This document shows, piece after piece, positions 49,712 to 61,130 of a stretch of 64,000 nt of DNA. The stretch is from Strongylocentrotus purpuratus (lineage: Eukaryota > Echinodermata > Echinoidea > Camarodonta > Strongylocentrotidae). The stretch is taken from contig NW_022145607.1 in assembly GCF_000002235.5 (NCBI RefSeq), forward strand, positions 620,001 through 684,000, read 5' to 3'. The notes below the pieces were generated by a model. That model saw only the letters and a program-made list of their open reading frames with translations. It was not told the origin of the DNA and did not search any database. Within the stretch, counting starts at the first letter, position 1, and each line of letters begins with the position of its first letter. The translations under genes and the position numbers were made by a program.

Positions 49712-49949
49712 TGGGTTAAACTTAAATACCAAAATTGGGATTAACTTTGCAGGAACTGAAACTGAACAAGACTTTAAAGGTTTGGACAGTGTTTATTTGG
49801 GTTTAATAGTAAACTGGAATGGACTCGGGACTCGAAGAACACAATTAAGGAGAATATCCGTGAACTCTTAAACAAGATTATATTTCGGATTTTTATTGGA
49901 TTTGAAACTATTTGGAAATCAATAAGAACTCTTGAACTGTTGATAATAA

Positions 49950-49962
49950 GCTTGGGGGGAGA
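49950..49962 (+). promoter_or_regulatory. Polypurine tract
   Basis: GCTTGGGGGGAGA immediately precedes the 3' LTR, the expected position for plus-strand priming. Confidence 0.8.
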
Positions 49963-50103
49963 TGTGGGAATATCTAATAACGTCTTTATACAAGACTATA
50001 TATTTGCAACGTTGAAACGACGACACGAAGTGAAAGTAAAACATAACCAAATCGTACTACCCTTTTGTGTCCATTCTCCTTTTGTCGTCTGAATAATACT
50101 ACA
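49963..50103 (+). repeat. 3' LTR
   Basis: 141 bp, identical to the 5' LTR and followed by the CCACA target duplication. Confidence 0.95.
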
Positions 50104-50755
50104 CCACACAAGTCAATTCAATTTTCTATTAAACAGACTATATAGTCTATAGTTCTACAAACATGTAAAATTTGCATTTTTGACCTCTACAGCTCTGAGT
50201 TATAGCAATTTATGTAACTTAATTCTGGCAATTCTATCTCTGAAATTATTTACCTCCAGTCTGGGTCTGAAATATGGTGGTGTAACAATAGTTCCCGCGT
50301 GACCTTAGTTTGCTATCTCAAAAAATTGGTAAGATTTCAAAAATTTGTTACCACCAAAGGACAGAGGAACGTTAAACTACCAAGATACATTTTCTATGGA
50401 ATCAGGTGTGAAATGAAAATATTGACAAAATATTAAAAAAAGATTGACTAATTTTGCAGTCTTGTGCACCTGTTCCGAAAAAAAGGAACTTACTGACAAA
50501 GCTCTGGATATCTTTATTTTGAGGGCAAATCTACATGTAAGTGTATGTCTCAAAATTGTGATTAAAAAGTTGTACCAACTGATTGTAATTAAATTGGTAT
50601 ATTTTGCCTTGCAAAATATACAATTTTCTTATATTTTATGGAACGCTTTTTAACATAAATAAGCTGTAAACTCCCATGCGCAAAACAAGGTCTTGTTTTT
50701 GCAATGACTTTATTATCGGTTGCAGCCCATACTGATGATACTGATCAGACATCAA

Positions 50756-51789
50756 GGGCCGTTTCTCGAAACCGTCATAACTACAAGATCAACGACATCT
50801 CGCCACTGTCACGCAACTTGTCAGCTAAGTGTTTCACGAAGCCGTCTTTGCCAAGATGAGCGACAACTTCCACGACAATTAGCGAGTTGTCACTGCTCCG
50901 AACCTGTCATATCTTTTTAATTGCTGTAAAGCGCCATCACAAGTCAGTTTGTTGCCATTCCATGGGCCGCGAAATGGACGATTAGTGTCACCATCATTTT
51001 GAGAAAAATATAGACGAGTTCGGTACGTAATTCTCTGGGATGCGAAATGCAAATGTACAAAAGTGAGAATACAAATTATACAGAAACTTTAAAAAGCTGA
51101 ATATAAACATTAAATCACAAATCATTAAACTATAACATATAAATAAGATAGATAAGAATGTTACACACCGTCTTCCGTAGTCGATCCATAGTCTTTTCTT
51201 AGGATACCGTCATACCTTTGGGGCCTATGTGCATTATTATTCCCTCTCTAATTACTTCTTCCAAATTATATTTTCAATATCAAATCAATTATATAACGAG
51301 TATTTATGAGACTCTAGAATAAAAACTGGCTGAGAAAAGACATTTTGCCTAAAATTCCTCGTCACAATAAACAAAAAAGTATGTATTGATAAACTATCAC
51401 ATTACGGTATCCTTCAACTAACTTTTGATTCGCTGTCAAAAAAAAAACACTCACCGGTTTTTCTTCAATTTAGGAATCTTTACAGAAATATGCAAATCGT
51501 TTGATGATGTAAATATGATAATGACACTAGTTATTATTTATTTTAGGAGAATTTATATATATATATATATATTTCTTTTTGAACAATTTTAGCCCCAAAA
51601 CTTGTTTTGGGTTATTCTTGATAAATCAAATGGATCGTGACAAAGACTATGTTCTTGAGCTGCTAGTATCGCGATATATCGATATCATGTCTGTCATGGC
51701 TTTGTGAAACGGTTTATCCGCTTCATGACATCTCCGTAGGTCGCCGACAAAGATATGACTGTCATGGAGTTGGTTTCGAGAAACGGCCC
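50756..51789. mobile_element. DNA element with GGGCCGTTTCTCGAAACC ends
   Basis: GGGCCGTTTCTCGAAACC and GGTTTCGAGAAACGGCCC are perfect 18-bp inverted ends. CAA on both sides is a possible 3-bp duplication. Sub-terminal blocks also invert (GTCATAACTACAAGATCAACGAC against GTCGCCGACAAAGATATGAC, loosely). The length is 1,034 bp. The AT-rich interior has no protein. Confidence 0.75.
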
Positions 51790-52289
51790 CCAAATTTTGA
51801 GATCGCGATATCTGCGGACTTCTTTTTGCAATAAACTTTCTAGTTGTACCAATTGTAGTCAAAAGCTTTCCAGTCCATTTGGTAATAATTTGACTAAATA
51901 AATTTGTGTAGAATATGAGAAATCATGGATCGAATCACATTTCCTAATATTTTTAAGAATCTCTGCGAACTATGGTTAGCCCATCATACAGATCTAGACC
52001 TACTTACAAATCTGACATTTTTCACCTCTTGCTCAGCTCAGTGGCTCCAGCATTTTTTAAAACCTTTGATAGACTTCCATTTTTCGCCTTTCAACAATTT
52101 TAAAGATAAAGTTGAGTACTGGTAAAAAAAAGAAAATTATTTCTCACAGAATCAAACGAAACTTACACTGAATGTTCAAGATTACAAATAAATGACATGT
52201 GCCAAACAATTTTGGAAGAAAATGTATACTGGCTGAGTAATGAGCATAGAAAGACAAGGAATCAAGGTAGTACCAGCCCCGACACCATG

Positions 52290-52489
52290 CGTGTTGTCCC
52301 ATACATAGCTTTCTGTGTATGTGCTTGTTACTTTACCAAGACTCGGTCAATGGATTATGATTTTGATGACTCCAGAACCTTGCAGTGCACACCAATACTT
52401 ACATGCTACATGATCAACTGTTTCTGATCCTTTCCACACCTTTTCTTTCACAATGCAATCGCATTACCAGTACTAAAGTTTATCTTTAA
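52290..52489. mobile_element. TTAA-family A MITE, truncated copy 5
   Basis: The right half only: CTTTACCAAGACTCGGTCAA, GACTCCAGAACCTTGCAGTG, TTTCTTTCACAATGCAATCG and the end TTTATCTTTAA. The left half is missing. Confidence 0.75.
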
Positions 52490-52619
52490 GGTTTACCTTT
52501 GCATGGCACTTAATTTAGTCTTTGACTTTGCTAGCTTGGTTGGCTCTGTCTCTGCCCTCTGACATTTATAACTTGCACCTGGCCACCATGCCCACCACAT
52601 CCCCTTTCCTTTATTTAAG

Positions 52620-54520
52620 TTTAGACCTAGACTCTAGTCTAGACAATATGATTGACAATTTAATTTCAAATTAAAACTAAAAATTAAAACTAAAAGTTAA
52701 AGTAAAACTTTCAAAGACATCTCATTCTCACTCTCAGTATGAAGGGGTGACCAAAGTTCGCGGACATTTTCGAACATATTACAAAATGTGATATTCGATC
52801 TATGATTTCTCATATTCTAAACAAATTTATTTATTTCAATAAGAGTCTAGTCTATTACCAAATGGACGGCAAAGTTTTTTACTACAAATTTGTTCAAATA
52901 GAAAATTCATTGTGAAGGATGTTGGAGATATCGCGATCTAAAAATTTGATGGCCGATCGTGCGTGCGCGCTGCATAAAAAAAAAGTCATAAAAACAATGA
53001 GACCTAAATACACGCACAGGGGTTTACAGTTGATTTATCAAAAAAAGCGATCCATCAAAAAACTTCTACTTTTTGTTCTAGATCTAGAGTCTAGACTCTA
53101 GTCTATCATAATTTGCAAGACAAGATATGATAGGGTCTACAATCAGTTGGTAGATCTAGGCCTACCACTTTTTACTTACAATTTTGAGGAAATCTGCTCT
53201 CGAATTGAAGATTTTCAGACCCTAGCCTTATCGGTAAGTTTATAATTTTTCAGAACGGACGCAAAAGATTGCAAAATTTGCCCATCTTTTGTCGATATTT
53301 TCACAATTTCGTACTCCATTCCAAAGAAAATTTCAATTCTGGGTAATTTTATGTTCCTCTTTCCATTGGTGATATCAGATTTTCGAAATCTTAGTCTTAG
53401 GGGTCTACTGATTTTTTGAGATAGGAACTTAGGTCACGCGCAAATTTTGGTCACATGTCCATATATAGAGAGGTCTAGGGGCGGTATTCTGAACAATGTT
53501 GTAAGTATTGTGTTATCTTTTGTTGTATCTTCCAGAGATAACACAGCGCTAATATTGTTGTAAGTTGGTATTCTGAACATTGTTTTATCCCTGTGTTATC
53601 TCTTGAAGGACCGCCTCTATCTTATCTTTGACCACTGTTGACACGCCCATTTTTATGGACCCTACCAATCAAAATCTATTTTATATAAGCATGATAAGTA
53701 GGTCAACCAATAGGAGTACTTTATGCTACATCTTCGCGCATATTAATCTTTGGCGTAATTAGTTATTTGAGCGCTTATTATATATGCGCGTCCTCATATG
53801 CGCTGAGCACGTGGCACATGGATCATAAAGACAAGTCACGCTTTCAAGAGACATCACAGAGATGAGAGCATTAAAATTGTCATATCCTAGCATGTAATTT
53901 CTTAGAAATTTCTGATCTTTGATGTCTCCAGTCAACACACAACCTTCTTCTAACTTGTTTATTGCCACTAAGTTGGTTCTGGGCAAGAAAGAATGCCGCT
54001 ATTATATCACCACGAAAGATACAACAGCCCCCTACCTGTTGTAAGTATTGTTGTAAATAACATGCAAGATAAGATAAGATAAAAGATACAACAACTTTCA
54101 GAATACCAACTATCTCGACATATTATCTCTCGTGCGCATATGCAAATGAGGATTAGATCTAAACGCCACTTTATTAATAATACGCACAATTACAAGCGCA
54201 CCAAATTATGAGCGCAGGCACGGCCAATGAGATGAGAGAAAAGATACAACAAAAGATAACACAAAAGTTACAACAATGTTCAGAATACCAACTTTATCTT
54301 ATCTTCAAAGATACAACAATCTTAGAGATAACACAGGGTTCAGAATACCGCCCCTGATCTAGACTAAAAACTAGATCTCAGATTCTCACATTCTCAGCTG
54401 AGACTCGGTCAGAGTCAGAACGTAAAACAAAATTTGTTGATGTTGATTAGACAAAATAATCTAGAAATCTAGGGTCTAGACTTTAGTCTAGACTCTAGAT
54501 TTAGATCATATTCTGGTCTA
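52620..54520. repeat. CTAG-rich sequence (TCTAGACTCTAG-like words)
   Basis: Words such as CTAGACTCTAGTCTAG recur at about 52626, 53078-53104 and 54470-54510, and also at 15640-15680, 17026 and 20070. They look like a low-order repeat characteristic of this genome. I cannot assign a function. Confidence 0.5.
53478..54354. mobile_element. Harbinger-like element, second copy (inverted relative to 35085-36310)
   Basis: It has the same GGGGCGGTATTCTGAA termini. It is 877 bp and lacks the nested MITE. On the minus strand a short decayed frame (53759-53986) matches the remnants near 35830-35990 of the other copy, so both derive from an element that once had an open frame. Confidence 0.8.
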
Positions 54521-54885
54521 AGCGCTTTATAAGCACCGTTTTTTAAAATCATTATTATTCTGTCTGTCTTTATCACCCATGGCATCTACTCGATACTCCA
54601 CACATTAAATTTTAAGTCACAAAGACACGCACAATCATGACAATGCACCCAATGCACAACCAAAAGTGAAGTTAACATGCCATGATGATGATGATGTCTA
54701 CGTTCGTGTCAAGTCAAGTCAAAACACACCATCAAATAATCACATTTGCACAGGTAAAATTGAAAAAATACAATAGCGCGTTATTGACGAATATTATCTT
54801 ATATCTCACATTCAATTAACTTCAGATAAAATGTCTTTACTAGCAGCAAAAATAGAGAAATAGTTAACAGAACGAAGAGTCTCAC

Positions 54886-54969
54886 CTGCTCGTGCTGGTA
54901 TCGTGCTCTAAAGTGAGGTTTCAATGATGCGCCTGGTTTAAAGAGCCGAAAATGATAGACGTTCATTGG
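54886..54969 (-). promoter_or_regulatory. Candidate promoter and 5' noncoding exon of the importin-alpha gene
   Basis: On the minus strand, in order: CCAGCCAATGAAC (CCAAT box, 54965-54969), TTTAAA (TATA-like, 54937-54942), then CACGAGCAG followed by the donor GTGAGA (54885-54880). The spacing suits a start near 54910 and a short noncoding exon spliced to 44279. The assignment to this gene is inference. If it is correct, the gypsy element lies in a 10.6-kb 5' intron. Confidence 0.4.
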
Positions 54970-55289
54970 CTGGTCTTCATAACAATATTCATGAGCTTAA
55001 TTTGCATACAACAGTATAAAATATATTTATGTTTTTCAAACGCGTTTAATACATCTTAGCAAATTTTTCAAACATGAATTCAAGATTGATTTAATGGTTT
55101 AATGCACAAGAATAATACATATGGAGAGAAATATTGAATTCCATTATCGCTACTGAAATTCAAATTTAAAGAGCTAAGAGTTTGTGCATAAATTACTTAG
55201 CGTCATGTCGCGATCGGTATATGATATCGATAGTCCAAAAATAAATAGAGAAAAAAAAAAAAAAAAAATTACAGAAAGAGCTGTATGAT

Positions 55290-55640
55290 TTGAAGCTTAG
55301 AAATGAAAGATGTCTGGGATATCTATTCCACTTAATTATCAAACGGGAAATTCCTGTTGTAAGAGGTAGTGATCTCACACGAGAGAATCGTCCACCAGGA
55401 GAACACATGGTAAATATCGCTTTGACGCCCGAGACTCGACTGAGTGATGCGAGAGACGTGAGGAAGAGTGTCCGTGCATGAAGGTGGCGGGAGAGCTGCG
55501 GGTAGCTTTTCATTTCACTTCTCGTAGCCAGCTATGGTTCAGCTGTAACTCCAGGGAGCTCCGACGTCTTCGCCGTCGGACTCGGGGCTCCCTAGAGTTT
55601 AGTTCAGCTGCAGTGCAGCTTGATCTCAGTCTTATTCATT
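55290..55640 (+). other. Unidentified short open frames and a GC-rich hairpin
   Basis: A 63-residue frame at 55290-55481 (LFHLIIKREIPVVRGSDLTR, then charged) is not recognised. It is followed by a strong foldback at 55539-55610 whose core is GGGAGCTCCGACG against CGTCGGACTCGGGGCTCCC with a 7-nt loop. A transposon end or a noncoding RNA is possible. I do not call a gene. Confidence 0.3.
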
Positions 55641-55982
55641 GTAGAAAGACAAGATCGATAGACATAATTAATTGAGCCAAATCAAGATATTAAATTAGGG
55701 ATCTTCTTACCCTTGAATCTTGGTGCAAATAGGGTCTACCGTATGGAGGGGGGGGGGGGGGGGGGTGGAGGGGTGTCAGGTACTCGGGATTCAAAAAATA
55801 AAAGCTTGATTAAAGCTGTCATTTTTGCCTTTGTATTCAATATATAGTGGTCTAGACCCTAAGTCATAAAAGATATATGAAATAAAAAGCCCTTCTAGAT
55901 CTAAACTAAAGTAAAAGTGTTGAGCCCCATAATATTTGCCAAAAATTTGATGGCAAAATTTCACTTACATTTTATCCTATCC

Positions 55983-56272
55983 TAAGGCCTAAAAAAAAAA
56001 GATGTTGTAGGTCTATTGCCCTTTAGGTGCCAACATGGGTCGGTCGGTCAGAAATCTTTAAAAAAAACAAAAACTTTTGTTTCTTTTTTTATCTCCCTCT
56101 TCGTGGGCTGATATTTCTCAGCTTTTAATGCTTTAATTTGTTTTTCTCTAAAAAACGGTAAAAAAAAAAAAATTAAAAAAAAAAATTAAAAAAAAAAAGC
56201 CAACAGTAGATTTCAAGATTTTGGGGTCGATCGAAAAGGGCAATACAAAACATCTTTTTTTTTAAAGGCCTA
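55983..56272. mobile_element. MITE with AGGCCT/AAAAAGATGTTG inverted ends
   Basis: AGGCCTAAAAAAAAAAGATG and CATCTTTTTTTTTAAAGGCCT invert, and the repeat extends inward over ATTGCCCTTT/AAAGGGCAAT. It is about 290 bp. Confidence 0.65.
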
Positions 56273-56893
56273 ATGTGAAAGAGGATGTCATTAAAGACAC
56301 ACTTTTGCAAAGATTCCCCCCCCCCCCCTCACCAAAAAGACAAATATTGATAAAAGAATATGTTTGGGTTTTCTGTTGTAAATCTGTGCAGAAATGTGTT
56401 TCATATGAGATCCTCTTTCACATTGTGATACAATTTAAGTGAAATTTTTACATCAGACTTTTTAGGGCTCCCAGCACTTAATAAGAGGGGCTTTAACTTA
56501 TTCAAATTGCTGTTTTAAATTTACTGTTCGGATACACAAATTCAAGACACACAAAGTCTGATAGATACTGAGAGAAATTTTAAGCACACTTCATTTTCAA
56601 TTCTAGAATACTAACCTTAAATTTCTTTTGAAAGAGAAAAATCAGAGAAGCAAATTGGTTAATGTTTGAATGCACTAACCTTTTAGATATCTTTAGTTTC
56701 AAATACTTTGGAAATCTGTTAACGTGTTTATTATGTCTGTACCTTTTTTAATCTTTGAATTTTTATGGGAATTGTTCTTTCCTGGTGTTATTTTCTCTAG
56801 AATATGATTCACAAAACACATTAATGAATACCTATTAAATTTACCCTTGATTGCATTGACAGTTTTCACAGGAATACATGTAGGATAAATATA

Positions 56894-56942
56894 TTTGGAT
56901 AAATTATTCATGGCTAGACCAGCCATGAATAATTTATCCAAA
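56894..56942. repeat. Perfect 22-bp inverted repeat with 5-nt spacer
   Basis: The arm TTTGGATAAATTATTCATGG plus CT (56894-56915), the loop AGACC, then its exact reverse complement (56921-56942). Confidence 0.9.
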
Positions 56943-57741
56943 GACTTGTTTTGTATGTTAACTTTCTACCATAATCTAAATTTGTTAAAAATTGTGTTGA
57001 ATATTTATAAATCTTAGTCGTATTTATTTACATTTACTAGATCTAAATGCCATAATTAAAGTTGTATTAACCACTTCTTTTTGCCGCCAAAAAAAAAATC
57101 AAAGTCGGGGGTGCGTCTTATACACGGTTCACACACAAAAAAAAAAAAAAAAAATTAAAGTTTTGATTTATGCCCCTCCACCTGGCGCTATGCCTGGCAA
57201 TGTCTCCCAGCTCAGTAATCGGTGTGTTGACTTACCACTCGGAAACTAGAACAACACTCAAATTTGTTTGTCATCTTGGTTTGAAAGTAATCTTTCTGAT
57301 AGATCTCAATTTCTAGTTTATAATAATAATTCCTCCAATTTTTCTACTATTACACGGCGTACCATATGGTTCTATCATAGGTTTTTACAGTTTTTAATTT
57401 ACATTAATGATCTTACACATTCAGCTGCACCTCGCAGTTAAATGAAAGGCCTTCCCGCGTGGGTTTTTTAACACAGACCTGGCTTGCTGCCGACAGAGTC
57501 GGCAAACAATTTTTTTTTTTTTTTTTAAAGGGCGAAAAAGAGGGGTGCGGTTAATACACGAGGGCGGTTTATACACCGTTAATTACGGTATGTATTATTT
57601 TCAATCTCAGTTATTCTAAAAAATTACGATTTAGTTTTTATGACTGCGAGCCTGCGAGGATATTTCAAAATCAATAAACCATATGTTAATTAAATTAAAT
57701 CCAATTACAGTGTGCATAGCTGGGTATGGTAAAGCCTTTCC

Positions 57742-60700
57742 ATGAAGATGGACATCACTGCTGGAATGCAAGACATGTTTCAAGCCGAGGGGGCTTATTT
57801 GATCTCAGAAGAGGATATCAAAAGACGGAAGCAAGAACGTCACTATACCATGCTGAGTGAACTTCAAGACATGGCTAGGCAGCTTCCTATGTAAGTATCT
57901 ACATGTATGAGGAAAGGGGATTCTGCACCACCCCTTATTTTGTTCAAGTTCTTTTAATATATTGTCTCTGTAACTAAAAGTGTCAAATTTCTTAAAGGTA
58001 ATTGTAAATCAGCTTGATGGTGTATGTACATATGCATTCGTAGAGGTTGAAGAATATCCAGATAGCGCTTAATTGCAGATTGCCCATTTGTCAGTCAACA
58101 TCTGACCTAATGAATCATGATTTTATTGTAACCAACACCAAACTGTAATTGTATTGTAAGAATTGGTCTTCAAAATTAGGCAGTGAAATAAATTTTGGGA
58201 ATTTGGTGTTAAAAATGACATTGCTCTTTCACTCTTCAAAATATAACTGCTAATTTGCAATGTTTTTGGGATGTGGCCGGATGTATTCACACAGCATCTT
58301 AAAAACTGAACTAAATTTGTTTCCCATGGCTTAATTAAGATGTCAGACCTATGAATTAGTTATGGAAAATGTTGTAATTTCACAGGTGAATATGGAAATT
58401 AGGATCCTTTGTTCTCTTTTTTTAAAACTCTCATTATATATCAATGGGCTGTCAGTATTTGAGTTATATGGTGCTGCAAAAAAGATTATTTTACATTACC
58501 TGATACAAGTAATACGTAACAACGTAATCTTACTTATACAGTAGGCTTGCGGGTGCACCATGTGAGAGAGAGGGAGGATTGAGGAGTCCTGAAAAGGGAC
58601 TCTTGGTAATCTTTCTTGAGGGTGTGTAGTCCTGAAATCTTACTTTTCTCATGAACAGGAATTTCCAGCAGCTTCTGCCATACACGACCCTATCCAATCT
58701 TGCTCTGTCTCTATTGGATGGCACTGTGTTTGAGATTGTACAACATCTCTCTGAGATACAACAGATGATGGAGAGAAAGTTGATGGAACAGAGAGCAAGG
58801 CTTCACAATAGTCATAAATGTAAGGAGAATACGATTAACCCATTGGCTGGTATTCCAGTAGCGCATACTAAGTTAGCGTGTACTAAGTTAGTCCACACTT
58901 TTGTGGAGTGCCTGTTGCCAACTCATTTACCCTATACAGATTATTTTAATCCTTCCATCAAAAGTGTCCAGAAAATTAATTTTGCAATGAAATGGGAAGA
59001 AAAAGATAATATGAGTATGAACTGAATTTCAACAAAGTCTTTGGTAGATTATCTTTGTCATGAATATTGAAGGAGGAAGATGAAACCTAGCATTCCATAG
59101 AAGTTTGAACTAAAATTCTTGTTTAGTCTGGACTTAGTCCCGGCTTAACTTATGAGAATGTCACCCATTGACTTTAAACAATAATTGAGTGTAGCGGAAT
59201 TGCAGCACCAAAGGGGATGGTCTGGGGGAACCAACTACCTTTAGTTCAAACTATACATCAACATTTCTTCTTAGAGTTTGTCTTGCATAGTTTGCCACAC
59301 TTGAAAGTACTTGTAGTATCTTAGCACTTGAATCCAGTCTGATGCATTGTCCTTGTAGTAATTCATATTGAGGAAATCCATTTCTTTGAATAACATTCTT
59401 GTCTTAATGTATTCTATGACAAGAATAACAAATGCTTGATTAAAAAAAAAATCCTCCACTGAGGAGGCATACTTATTTCAATGTCATTTTGCTGCTGACA
59501 GAACTTTAAATGACATTTTCACAGGTCATTGTGAATGGTAAATAGTATGTTCTATTGTGACAATTGTTCCCTTTCTGTATTTCAAATCTGCTTTCAGCCC
59601 AGAAGTATCAGATGCAGAAGAGACACCAAGCAGCCATGCAGGATTGCCAGAGCAAACCTCACAATATACCACGAACCAAGATTGCCAATGAGAAAGAGAA
59701 AGAGGTGTGTACAGTGTAGTGTTTCATTTGAAATGTAAAGCTTACTGCCTTGGTCTACTGAAGATCTTAGCCTAAACATGGGCATATTTTGATATCAAAT
59801 TCATGAAAACAGGACGCATGGTTGTATAGTTGGTACAAGCAATATGCAATTTTTGTCCTAACTAGTAGGAAGTATTTCCTTGAATGCTTGAGCACCTCAT
59901 CATGGGAGTTTGTTTAAAGGTAAAGACCAGTATTGGAAACGCCCCAATTTCAAAAAATGAAATGGAAGCTCTCATTACCAATCATGTGAAAGAATATGTT
60001 TTGACTAATACATGATGATAACAAATTTGCCAGGAAACCACCTACTAATTCATATATTTGGTAAATTTGTTTCTCTCATGGTCTGTGAGAGATATAGGGC
60101 AGTCCCATATACATCTTTCTGTGTATAGTGCTTGTAACTTTACAAAGAAAGGGCCAAATTTCTTATCATTTTGATGATTCCAGAACCTTGCAGATGCTAG
60201 ATGCTAGATGATCAACCTTTTCTGACCGATTCCACGTTTCTTTCACAATGCAATCGCATGACCATAACTGGCCTTTACCTTTAAAAAAAGATACTTCTTT
60301 AATATTAGATGGCCTTGAGTGTGATACAAGAATGTATTGCTCGAGCTATGACAATATTGGACGAGTCAAAGACTAGTCTAATATTGTCTTAGAGAGAGCA
60401 ATATATTGTTGTATCACACAAAAACAAAGCCATACAATATTATTATTATTATCTGTATTAGTTGGACTAGAGAAATAACAAAAGTTGACTTACCTCTGTA
60501 AATATGGCTTTATTTTTGTGTGATATCGCCATGATAGCTATAGTTGGAAGTTCACGGATGACTGAGCAATACAAAAACAATATTGGTCAGTCATCCGGGT
60601 AAGATATTGAATACACTGATTTATTGTACCACTTGGAAACCTTATTTAGAAAATAATAACAAATCTGGTTATATTATAATTGTTACTATCATAACTTTTT

Positions 60701-60938
60701 CTTTAAAATTTCGCAACAGGCACTGGATAAGAAGATGTCTGAGGAACAGAAGAGAATGGATGAGAGGATCTTGATAGAGTTAGACACCTGTGCTGCAGAG
60801 CAACAGACAACCCTTGAGAAGGCTGGAGTCCCTGGCTTCCAACGAACTCATGATTCAAAGGAGTCTAGACTACAGATGTACATCCTGGAGTTTATCACAA
60901 AGTTACACAGAATGGAAACGGCAGAGTCGGTCAGTTAA
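57742..60938 (+). CDS. DGCR6: DGCR6 family protein, four exons
   Basis: Exons: 57742-57890, 58659-58819, 59598-59704 and 60720-60938 (stop TAA 60936-60938). They are GT-AG with consistent phases and give about 211 residues (human 220). Diagnostic stretches are [68 protein letters not shown] and [13 protein letters not shown], matching DGCR6 along its length. Helical, coiled-coil-prone segments occupy the C-terminal half. The ATG at 57742 is used; a second ATG at 57748 has a better context (AAGATGG). From the family, DGCR6 is a conserved animal protein related to Drosophila gonadal, linked to neural-crest development, but its biochemical role is poorly defined. A degenerate copy of the last exon follows the stop. 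Confidence 0.93.
59924..60284. mobile_element. TTAA-family A MITE, copy 6, in DGCR6 intron 3
   Basis: Ends TTAAAGGTAAAGACCAGTAT and AACTGGCCTTTACCTTTAA. It is 361 bp, in the same orientation as 34073-34454. Confidence 0.85.
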
Positions 60939-61130
60939 CATGATCTGAAATGTCTTGTAGATTTGCTGCAGAGCAACAGGCTACCATGAAGAAGGTTCTA
61001 GAGTGCCTTGCTTCCAATGAACTCATAAACCTTCATAGTGCAGCAAAGGTCCGTCCTGGTCGTGGAGTTCATCACTGATTTGCACAGAATAGAGTTCCAG
61101 AGACTGTCAGTCAACAAGATATGAACAACA
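60792..61130. repeat. Tandem degenerate duplication of the DGCR6 terminal exon
   Basis: Sequence from 60792 (GCTGCAGAGCAACAG) is repeated from 60965 with period about 173 bp: GAGAAGGCTGGAGTCCCTGG corresponds to AAGAAGGTTCTAGAGTGCCT, and TTACACAGAATGGAA to TTTGCACAGAATAGA. The second copy follows the stop and has frame breaks. Confidence 0.8.

Larger units (their letters stand above)
45564..50103 (+). mobile_element. Full-length Ty3/gypsy LTR retrotransposon
   Basis: It has identical 141-bp LTRs (45564-45704 and 49963-50103) with TGT...ACA ends. The 5-bp target duplication CCACA is at 45559-45563 and 50104-50108. A primer site follows the 5' LTR and a polypurine tract precedes the 3' LTR. One gag-pol reading frame has the order gag, protease, reverse transcriptase, RNase H, integrase, which is the Ty3/gypsy order. 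No env was found. It lies antisense to the importin-alpha gene, possibly within its 5' intron. A single frameshift interrupts RNase H. Identical LTRs mean very recent insertion. Confidence 0.97.

Noticed and set aside
56699..56941. 80-residue minus-strand frame (HILEKITPGKNN)
   Set aside because: I cannot match it to a family, it overlaps the perfect inverted repeat, and it lacks splice or promoter support.
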